Of a stretch of DNA of 5,574 nt, positions 1 through 5,574 are shown piece by piece. Below the pieces are notes generated by a model, which ran no database searches, had not been told where the DNA came from, and worked only from the letters and a program-made list of their open reading frames with translations. The stretch's first letter is position 1. Every line of letters begins with the position of its first letter. A program made the translations under genes and the position numbers. The stretch comes from Planctomycetes bacterium UBA4800 (GTDB lineage Bacteria > Planctomycetota > UBA8108 > UBA8890 > UBA8898): assembly GCA_002402755.1 (NCBI GenBank), contig DHGK01000362.1, positions 1 through 5,574 of the forward strand, read 5' to 3'.

Positions 1-41
1 ATGGCGAGGAACGAGAGCAGAAGAATCGTGCATCCGCGCAT
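1..41 (-). CDS. Start of a third gene, probably an exported protein; truncated by the window edge
   Basis: The ATG at 41-39 opens a frame reading MRGCTILLLSFLA before the left edge. A positive n-region (Arg2) followed by a Leu/Ile-rich hydrophobic stretch is the usual beginning of a Sec signal peptide. The start is preceded by a strong Shine-Dalgarno. The gene lies 83 bp after the sialidase stop codon, on the same strand, so it is probably the third member of the same operon and also exported. Nothing about its function can be read from 13 residues. Confidence 0.68.
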   Translation of the reverse strand, partial: MRGCTILLLSFLA

Positions 42-56
42 GGCAGTCCTCCTCCC
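42..56 (-). promoter_or_regulatory. Ribosome binding site of the third gene
   Basis: GGGAGGAGGA on the minus strand (56-47) lies 5 bases upstream of an ATG at 41-39. It is a near-ideal Shine-Dalgarno, stronger than expected by chance, and is the main reason to call a gene start here although only 13 codons follow before the window ends. Confidence 0.75.
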
Positions 57-124
57 GCAAGCACATAGCGGCGGGAGCGCGCTGTCAATCGGGGAGCGCG
101 CGGCGGCAGGGCGCCCCCGGCGCG

Positions 125-2245
125 CTACTCGGGCCTCACGCGCCCCTGCTCGTCGAAGCGAATGGGGAGAATCCCCGGCCGCTCGCGCCACGGCGCAGCG
201 TCGTCGCTGCCGAAGTACGTTGACCACCACGCGCCGCGCTCGTCCTTGAAGAACACGTTGTGGCCGGCGTGCGGAAGGGCCTCGTAGCGCGCGCCGTACG
301 GTCCGCCGATGCTCGGCGCCTCGGCGATGTAGCAACTGTAGCGGCCGTCGCAGGCATCGGCGCAGCCGAGGTAGTAGCGCCCGTTCGCCTTGAACATGCA
401 CATGCCCTCGTACCCGACGTGGTCGAACGAGCCGGCGCCGAAGATGCCCGGGCACAGCCCCGAATGGTGCGCCGGATTCGGGTCCGGAACCGTCGTCTTG
501 AGCCAGCGGTACGGCTCCGCGAGTCCGCGCATGTCCGGCGTCATGCGCGCGATCTTGCCGCTGTGCCAGAGGAAGTAGACCGCGCCGTCGTCGTCCTCGA
601 AGAGCGAGGCGTCGATCTCATCGCCCATGCGCTCGCCGGGCTGCACATCCTCGTACGGGCCCGCGGCCGCGCCGCTCGTGCTCTTGAGGAGGCCGCAGCC
701 CGAAGTCTTGGCGGTGCCGTCCCAGCCGGGAATGCTGTAGGTGAGCCAGAAGGTGCCCTTGAGGTAGTGAATCTCGGGCGCCCAGAGCGGCTTCTTGGCC
801 TCGAGGTACTTCGCATGCCACGGGCTTTCGCCGTAGCGCCACACCATGCCGAGCGGCTCCCATGCCGCGAGATCCTTCGAGCGCCAGACCTTGATGCCCT
901 CGTTGTACGCCCAGAAAGGCTCGACCGTGCCGGTCAGGTACCACGCGCCGTCCGGCCCGCGGCAGATCGAGGTGTCGCGAAGGGGCGTATCCATGAGCTT
1001 GCGAAGGCGGGGCAGCGCGACGGCGCCCTTCGGCGCGGGCGGCGGCGGGGGCAGCGCCGCCTTGTCCGCCGCGGCGCCGTCCCTCCCCTCCGAAAGCCAC
1101 GCGAGTGAGAAGCGCGCAAGCGCAATGCGCTCGTAGGCGCCCTTCTCGCCGCACTCGTACAGGCAGCCGATGTCGCCGCCCGGGAGCACGGCCAGGCTCG
1201 AGTATGCCGCGGGGCCCTCGTGCAGGAGCCGCGCCGCGGGCCACGTCGCCCCGCCGTCCCGGCTCAATCGCACCGTCATCCGGACGCGCCGGGACGCGTG
1301 CGCGGGGTTCGAGAAAAGAAGGACCTCGTTGCCGCCCGCGTCCGCCGCGGCGATCAGGCTTGCCTGGCAGATCGGCTCGACGAGCGCCTCGTCGCGCACG
1401 ATCTCCGACCACGTGGCCCCGCCGTCGCCGCTCACGGCGACCGCCCGCGAATGCATGCGCCGGTCGTAGTTGCGCATGTTGAGCATGATCCTGCCGTCGG
1501 GGAGCTCGACGGCCTGGCACTCGTTCACCTGATCGGCGGGCGTCCTGCCGCCGAGCTTCCACGACGCGCCGTGGTCGTCGGAGTAGATCACGTGCGAGTA
1601 GTACTTCTTCGTGCCGGCCTCGATGTGGTCGCACGGGACGAGGAGACGCCCCGCGAACTTCCCGCGCCGCAACTGGATCCCCGTGCACGGGCCCGTCGCG
1701 TACCACGTCCAGTCCGGTCGCTTGACGGCGGCCGTGATCTCGCGCGGGGCCTCCCACGTCGCGCCCTCGTCGCGCGAAGAGGAGACGAACACGCGCCGCG
1801 TGCCGGCGCTCGTGCCGGCGATGATGCGGGACTCGGCGTCCGTGCCGAGGTTCCAGGTCATGAGGAGCCACACGACGCCGGTCTCGCGGTCCTGGACCGG
1901 GCAGGGGTTGCCGCACGTGTCGGCGCCGTCGTTCCACACGATGTGCTGCGGATCCCACGCGGCGCCGCCGTCGCGGGAACGCCGCACGAGGAGATCGATG
2001 TCGCCGCTGTCGCCGGCGCCGTGGACGCGCCCCTCGCAGAAGGCGAGCACCGTGCCGCCCGCGGTCGCGAGCAGCGCCGGGATGCGGTAGATGCGGTAAC
2101 CGCCCTCGCCGGCGGAGAAGATGGATGCGGCGGGCGCGGGCGCCTCGGCGCAGAACGCACCGCCGCACGGCCCGACCGCCGCCGCCGCGAGCGCCATCGC
2201 CGCCGGAATCCGCAGCCGTCCGGCCGGGAGTGTGCGTGAAGTCAT
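125..2245 (-). CDS. Exported GH33 exo-alpha-sialidase fused to a C-terminal GH43-like glycosidase domain
   Basis: 706 residues, complete. The N-terminus looks like a Sec signal peptide: Arg 4, 10 and 12, an Ala-rich core at about 13-25, and cleavage probably near residue 33. Residues 41-386 form a six-bladed sialidase propeller. It has YRIPAL with R54, five Asp boxes S-x-D-x-G-x-x-W (starting at 90, 157, 222, 272 and 328), acid/base D79 in GDSGDID, E242 and R258 (16 apart), and R320 and nucleophile Y348 (28 apart). The 16- and 28-residue spacings match the well-studied Micromonospora enzyme as I recall it. A proline-rich linker (387-412) leads to a GH43-like five-bladed propeller (413-706) with candidate base D424 (LRDTS), modulator D545 (EIDASLFEDDDG) and acid E613 (YEGMCMFKANGRYYL). 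The sialidase half should release terminal sialic acids from glycans; the GH43 substrate cannot be read from sequence (arabinose, xylose or galactose linkages are typical). No lectin or dockerin module is seen. Confidence 0.93.
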   Translation of the reverse strand: MTSRTLPAGRLRIPAAMALAAAAVGPCGGAFCAEAPAPAASIFSAGEGGYRIYRIPALLATAGGTVLAFCEGRVHGAGDSGDIDLLVRRSRDGGAAWDPQHIVWNDGADTCGNPCPVQDRETGVVWLLMTWNLGTDAESRIIAGTSAGTRRVFVSSSRDEGATWEAPREITAAVKRPDWTWYATGPCTGIQLRRGKFAGRLLVPCDHIEAGTKKYYSHVIYSDDHGASWKLGGRTPADQVNECQAVELPDGRIMLNMRNYDRRMHSRAVAVSGDGGATWSEIVRDEALVEPICQASLIAAADAGGNEVLLFSNPAHASRRVRMTVRLSRDGGATWPAARLLHEGPAAYSSLAVLPGGDIGCLYECGEKGAYERIALARFSLAWLSEGRDGAAADKAALPPPPPAPKGAVALPRLRKLMDTPLRDTSICRGPDGAWYLTGTVEPFWAYNEGIKVWRSKDLAAWEPLGMVWRYGESPWHAKYLEAKKPLWAPEIHYLKGTFWLTYSIPGWDGTAKTSGCGLLKSTSGAAAGPYEDVQPGERMGDEIDASLFEDDDGAVYFLWHSGKIARMTPDMRGLAEPYRWLKTTVPDPNPAHHSGLCPGIFGAGSFDHVGYEGMCMFKANGRYYLGCADACDGRYSCYIAEAPSIGGPYGARYEALPHAGHNVFFKDERGAWWSTYFGSDDAAPWRERPGILPIRFDEQGRVRPE

Positions 2246-2257
2246 CGAATTCCTCCG
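2246..2257 (-). promoter_or_regulatory. Ribosome binding site fixing the start of the sialidase gene
   Basis: On the minus strand GGAGGA (2256-2251) sits 5 bases before the ATG at 2245-2243. The same frame is open for 207 codons further upstream, but that extension overlaps the end of the metalloprotease gene and reads as Arg/Pro-rich shadow sequence. The Shine-Dalgarno and the signal peptide that follows therefore settle the start at 2245. The whole gap between the two genes is only 23 bp, consistent with translation from a shared transcript. Confidence 0.85.
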
Positions 2258-2268
2258 GATCAAAGGGC

Positions 2269-5200
2269 TCACGCGCCGGTCCCGCACGGACCGTAGACCG
2301 CACAGTCCAGCGCGTCGGCGGTGGGGTCCTCTCCGCAGACGCCGAACGGCGCCGGCAGCGGCCCCGTGGCGGCGAAGAGGTGTCCGAGGATCGCGACCGC
2401 ATCGGCGATATCCGTCCGGCCGTCGTCGTTCGCATCGGCCGTATCCGCGCAGTCGGGAGCCTTCGCGCTGCCGAACAGGAACCCGAGCACGAAGATCGCA
2501 TCGCTGATGTCGAGCTTCCCGTCCGCGTTCCCGTCGCCCCGGCGAAACATGGGCTGCGCGGGTACGGAGGCGCACGTCGCGCAGCGGCTCAGGAACTCGA
2601 CGCGGCAGACGTCGAAGCGTTCGCTTCCGGAGCTCGAGTTGCTCGACGTGGCGATGACGAGGCGCGCGCGGTCCCAGGCGTCGGGAATCTCGGCCTGGAG
2701 CGAGAAGTAAACGTCGTGCGCGAAGCCGTTCAGGCCCGTGTCGCCGCGCACGTTGACGAGGTCGCGCCGCTCGGCGCCGTCCGTCACGTAGACCTCGAGC
2801 TTGTCTTCCGCCTCGTAGCCCGTGTCGCGGATCATGAGCGTCACGCGCGCGAACGCCGCCTCCCACGCGCGTAGATCCACCTCCTCGAACGTCGTCACGG
2901 CGGCGACCGAGCGGTAGGCAAAGAAGCGTGGGCGATGGGGGCCGACGCCCTCGCCGACGCCGGCGAGAGGGGCGGCGCCCCCGGTCGCCGACCAGGTCGT
3001 CGTGAAACCGATCTCCGTCCCGGATGTTCCCGGATCGTAGGAGACGGCGCCGACGGCGGGCTCGGCGAAATCAGTGCCCGCGATCTCGGCATACGGCGTG
3101 TCGCGGAAGAACGCGACGCGGTCGAAGTCGTAGCGCTCGTTGCCCGAGCTCGAGTTGCTCGATGTCGCGAGGACGAGGCGCGCGGTGCTCCACGCCGCGG
3201 GCAGCAGCGCCGCGTACTGCGCATAGCCCGTCCCGGCGGGCTGCGTGAGCGCCGAGCCGCCCTCGATCCTGACCAGATGCACCGTCTCGGCCCCATCGGT
3301 CGCGTAGACGTCGAGGAGATCGCCCTCCTCGTACTCGGTGTCCCGTACCTGCAACATGACCGACACGGCCGATGTCGCGTCCGCCGGGAGCGCGACCGGT
3401 GCGAACGTCGTCGTCGCGGCGACGGAGCGGTGCGAGAAGACGGGCGTCGTGGGCGTCGAGCTCGTGTCGACCACACCGACGAGCGGGTTCGCGCCCGATG
3501 TGCCCTGCCACACGCTCGCGAAACCGATCTCGGTGTCGCCCGCCTGAGGAGTGTACGACGAAGCGTTGAGCGGCGGGTCGTTGAAGTCCGTGTACGCGCC
3601 GCAGGTCGTGAACGAACGGACCTCGCCGCGGCGCGCGGTTCCCCCGACGATCGGATCGACGCGCCAGGAATACGACGCGTTCGGCAGCGTGGCGGCCGTG
3701 TACGAGGTCGCGGTCCGGCGGCCCTTGTACTCGGGCGACGCGGTCGTGGCCGCGGCGACGGCCGCGGCGTCCGCGCCGAGGTAGACGTCGTACGCCGTCG
3801 CCTCGGGCGCCGCCTGCCAGGTCAGCGCCGCGCCCGGAATCGCGTTGCGCGCGCCGTCGGGAGGATCGGTGCTCTCCACCCGGCCGTTCTCGAAGAGCGC
3901 GCGGATCTCGGCGGCGCTCAGGCCGTAGTTGTAGACCCGCAGCTCGTCGATGACCCCGTTCCATGCGTTGGCGCCGAAGTGCACCGAATCGTCGTTCGCG
4001 GCGATCATGCCTGAGGCCGGCGCGGACGCATCGAGCGCGCCGTCGATGTACAGGCAGAGCGCCGTGCCGTCGTAGACGCCCGCCGCGTGGTGCCACGCGC
4101 CGTCGTCGACGGGCCGCGCGCCCCGCACGCGCGGCTCCGCGCCGCCCGCGACGAGCAGCCCGCCGCACGCGAACTCGAGCGCCGGCGCCGTGCCGTCGCG
4201 CTTGAGGCGCCATCCGCCGGCGCCCTTGCGGACGAGCGTCTCGTCGCCGTCGCCGAACGCATCCACGGTGAACCAGGCCGCGACCGTGAGCCCGCGCCGC
4301 AGGTCGTACAGCGCGACATCCCCCAGCGACACGTACTCGTCATCGACGCCGTGCAGCTCGAGCGCGGCGCCGAAGCGGCCGGGCACGGAGTTCGTCGCGA
4401 AGTCGAGCGTCCCCCTGAGCTCGCCGTCGTTGTCGAACCCGCTCGCATCGGCGGTGTCCGTGCCGCTCGTCTCCTCGAGCGGGAAGTAACCGATGAGGCC
4501 GCGCGGCAGCACCTTCACCGTGCAGACGCCGTCGACCTCGAATCCCGTGCCGTCGCTCGCCGTGTAGCCGAACCAGTCCGTGCCGGCGAAATCGGCGCGA
4601 GGCGAGAAGAGGAGCGCCTCGCGGCCGTCGGCCGACGGCGTGTCGACGACGCGGATATGCGCGCCGTACGCCGAGCGGGCGTCGAACGCCGCGAGCGTCA
4701 GGCGGTCGCAGTTGATGTCGGTGTCGCCGTCGAGCACATCGACCGAGATCGCGCCGTCGCCCTGCGTCATGACGATGGGATCGAGGCGCACGTAGGGCGG
4801 CGCCGCGGCGGTCTCGTACGTCTCCTCCTCCAGGCAGCCGAGCGTGTCGCGGAACTCGCGCATGATGCGGATGTTGTAGGCCGAGAACGCCGAGATCGCG
4901 TTGCCGCACATGATGAACCTGCGCTCGTCGCCGCAACTGTGCCCCGCACCCCAGTTGTGGCCTGCCTCGTGCCTGAAGATGCCCTCGTAGCCGAGTCCGC
5001 CGATCCCCATGCCGTAGGCGTAGTTCGAGCACACGACACGGACCCACGCCAGGCCGCCGTAGTTCGGGTTGGGCTTGCCCGTCACCAGGTAGGCGAGATC
5101 GCGGTCGATGTGCGTCATGTTCGCGTTCCACTCGGCGCGGAACGCGGTGAGCATCGCGCCGAAATCGGAGGCGTCGGGAAACTGGGCGTAGAAGTCCGTC

Positions 5201-5574
5201 AGGGGGTCGGTGCGCAGGACGATGGTGCTCAGGGGATGCGTGATCTGGACATCGCGAATGTAGATGAGGTTCGCGATGTTGAGGCCGTCCTCGATGATGG
5301 CGACGGCGAGATCCGTATCGCCGCCGCATTTTCTCGACAGGTACTCGTAGTCCGAGTCGAAGGCGATGTCGGCGGCGCTGAGCGTGCAGCCGCCCTTCCT
5401 CTCCGCGTCGTCCTTGGTCATCGAGGGGGCGGACGGTCCCGGGAAGGCGAGATCGGTCGCCTCGTTCCCGCACGCGGGAAGGTCGACGTCGGCGAGCGCG
5501 TAGACGATGTGGCGCTCGCGCGGGCTCGCGGGGTCGAAGAAGCGGAGCGGCCTGACCGCCCAGCCCCCGCCGCC
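2269..5574 (-). CDS. Secreted multidomain zinc metalloprotease (metzincin, M12B/reprolysin-like) with LamG, tandem beta-sandwich modules and C-terminal dockerin-like domain; 5' end outside window
   Basis: The frame is open to the right edge (1,101 codons visible, TGA at 2271-2269). The Met at 5421 is probably internal: it lacks a Shine-Dalgarno and a signal peptide, and protein-like sequence continues 51 codons upstream. Numbering from that Met, residues 1-200 form a metzincin catalytic domain with HEAGHNWGAGH at 151-161 (zinc ligands H151, H155, H161; catalytic E152) and a Met-turn at M171 in FIMCG. Next come an Ig/cadherin-like domain (about 206-306), a LamG/concanavalin-like domain (308-513, with DGAWHHAAGVYDG and the typical C-terminal IDELRVYNYGLSAAEI), an FN3-like domain (515-606), two copies of an unnamed module (611-782, 783-947) and a dockerin-like pair (959-1046). 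Many cysteines fit an exported protein. It should hydrolyse extracellular proteins; the substrate is unknown. The following gene starts 23 bp downstream on the same strand. Protease class is confident, M12B subfamily less so. Confidence 0.9.
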   Translation of the reverse strand, partial: GGGGWAVRPLRFFDPASPRERHIVYALADVDLPACGNEATDLAFPGPSAPSMTKDDAERKGGCTLSAADIAFDSDYEYLSRKCGGDTDLAVAIIEDGLNIANLIYIRDVQITHPLSTIVLRTDPLTDFYAQFPDASDFGAMLTAFRAEWNANMTHIDRDLAYLVTGKPNPNYGGLAWVRVVCSNYAYGMGIGGLGYEGIFRHEAGHNWGAGHSCGDERRFIMCGNAISAFSAYNIRIMREFRDTLGCLEEETYETAAAPPYVRLDPIVMTQGDGAISVDVLDGDTDINCDRLTLAAFDARSAYGAHIRVVDTPSADGREALLFSPRADFAGTDWFGYTASDGTGFEVDGVCTVKVLPRGLIGYFPLEETSGTDTADASGFDNDGELRGTLDFATNSVPGRFGAALELHGVDDEYVSLGDVALYDLRRGLTVAAWFTVDAFGDGDETLVRKGAGGWRLKRDGTAPALEFACGGLLVAGGAEPRVRGARPVDDGAWHHAAGVYDGTALCLYIDGALDASAPASGMIAANDDSVHFGANAWNGVIDELRVYNYGLSAAEIRALFENGRVESTDPPDGARNAIPGAALTWQAAPEATAYDVYLGADAAAVAAATTASPEYKGRRTATSYTAATLPNASYSWRVDPIVGGTARRGEVRSFTTCGAYTDFNDPPLNASSYTPQAGDTEIGFASVWQGTSGANPLVGVVDTSSTPTTPVFSHRSVAATTTFAPVALPADATSAVSVMLQVRDTEYEEGDLLDVYATDGAETVHLVRIEGGSALTQPAGTGYAQYAALLPAAWSTARLVLATSSNSSSGNERYDFDRVAFFRDTPYAEIAGTDFAEPAVGAVSYDPGTSGTEIGFTTTWSATGGAAPLAGVGEGVGPHRPRFFAYRSVAAVTTFEEVDLRAWEAAFARVTLMIRDTGYEAEDKLEVYVTDGAERRDLVNVRGDTGLNGFAHDVYFSLQAEIPDAWDRARLVIATSSNSSSGSERFDVCRVEFLSRCATCASVPAQPMFRRGDGNADGKLDISDAIFVLGFLFGSAKAPDCADTADANDDGRTDIADAVAILGHLFAATGPLPAPFGVCGEDPTADALDCAVYGPCGTGA
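2284..2547 (-). other. Dockerin-like domain (two EF-hand-type calcium loops) at the C-terminus of the metalloprotease
   Basis: Residues 959-1046 (from the Met at 5421) hold two related segments. GDGNADGKLDISDAIFVLG supplies ligands D963, N965, D967 and D971. ADANDDGRTDIADAVAILG supplies D996, N998, D1000 and D1004. Each is followed by a short hydrophobic helix ending in LF, as in dockerin type I repeats. A Cys-containing connector (C991) and a tail with C1029, C1040 and C1046 (PF..CG.DPT.D.LDC pattern) match C-terminal modules commonly seen on secreted proteins of uncultured planctomycetes. By family analogy it could dock the enzyme to a cohesin-bearing or surface partner. No cohesin is present in the window, so that role is inference. 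Confidence 0.8.
2581..3591 (-). repeat. Tandem duplication of a ~172-residue beta-sandwich-like module inside the metalloprotease
   Basis: Two consecutive segments of the protease (residues 611-782 and 783-947, counted from the Met at 5421) align without any gap at a constant offset of 172 residues (516 bp). Hand alignment gives 78 identities over 161 positions. Shared blocks include TDF..P, TEIGF...W, RSVAA.TTF, RDT.YE..D.L.VY.TDGAE, and A.ARLV.ATSSNSSSG.ER. At the DNA level a 17-base stretch is identical in the two copies (3146-3162 and 2630-2646), covering the serine/asparagine motif. I do not recognise a named family. Similar 'DTGYE..D.L.V' beta-sandwich modules occur in other secreted bacterial proteins, so a binding or spacer role is plausible but unproven. 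Confidence 0.85.

Noticed and set aside
111..123. Small GC hairpin (gcgcc-ccc-ggcgc) directly after the sialidase stop, considered as a terminator.
   Set aside because: The stem is only 5 bp, no T run follows on the minus strand, and a further gene with a good ribosome binding site starts 83 bp after the stop; such hairpins are common by chance at this GC content.
1..249. Plus-strand open frame of 82 codons beginning at base 1.
   Set aside because: It has no motifs, is Arg/Ala-rich, and overlaps the sialidase C-terminus and the third gene's start on the other strand.
618..2501. A 627-residue minus-strand frame overlapping the sialidase gene and the end of the protease gene.
   Set aside because: It is extremely Arg-rich with no domain motifs, while the alternative frame carries complete GH33 and GH43-like signatures; it is a shadow frame.
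2246..2866. N-terminal extension of the sialidase frame up to an ATG at 2866.
   Set aside because: The extra 207 residues overlap the dockerin-coding end of the protease gene and are Arg-rich shadow sequence; the ATG at 2245 has a strong Shine-Dalgarno and a signal peptide.
1220..4014. Long open frames on the plus strand (for example 260-1108, 1220-2239, 2935-4014) that could be read as antisense genes.
   Set aside because: They lie opposite clear domain-encoding genes, are Arg/Ala/Pro/Gly-rich without recognisable motifs, and are expected from the GC-rich third-position bias of the real minus-strand genes.
5419..5421. ATG at 5421 as the true start of the metalloprotease.
   Set aside because: There is no Shine-Dalgarno upstream, no signal peptide follows, and the frame continues open with protein-like sequence to the window edge.

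Overview
This window is GC-rich and comes from a bacterium whose extracellular proteins resemble those of uncultured Planctomycetota or neighbouring PVC-type lineages. That placement is inferred mainly from the C-terminal dockerin-like module with its 'PF..CG.DPT.D.LDC'-type tail, and from the protease/LamG/beta-sandwich architecture. No rRNA or other marker gene is present to confirm it. All three genes lie on the minus strand, so the window reads from right to left.

Layout: (1) From the right edge to 2269 there is a large 5'-truncated gene for a secreted multidomain zinc metalloprotease of the metzincin clan (M12B/reprolysin-like). It is followed by an Ig/cadherin-like domain, a LamG/concanavalin-like domain, an FN3-like domain, two tandem copies of a module I cannot name (172-residue period) and a C-terminal dockerin-like calcium-binding pair. 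(2) After 23 bp, with a strong Shine-Dalgarno sequence, comes a complete 706-codon gene (2245 to 125). It encodes an exported two-domain glycosidase: an N-terminal GH33 sialidase propeller with five Asp boxes and recognisable catalytic residues, and a C-terminal GH43-like five-bladed propeller, joined by a proline-rich linker. (3) After another 83 bp, a third gene begins at 41 with a strong Shine-Dalgarno sequence and a signal-peptide-like N-terminus, and runs off the left edge.

The three genes look like part of one operon of exported proteins. A secreted protease beside a sialidase fused to a second glycosidase suggests breakdown of sialylated or otherwise decorated glycoproteins (mucin-like material or extracellular matrix). 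This functional reading is inference; the domain assignments rest on motifs visible in the translated sequence. No RNA genes, mobile elements or CRISPR arrays were seen, and no stretch over 300 bases lacks a gene.
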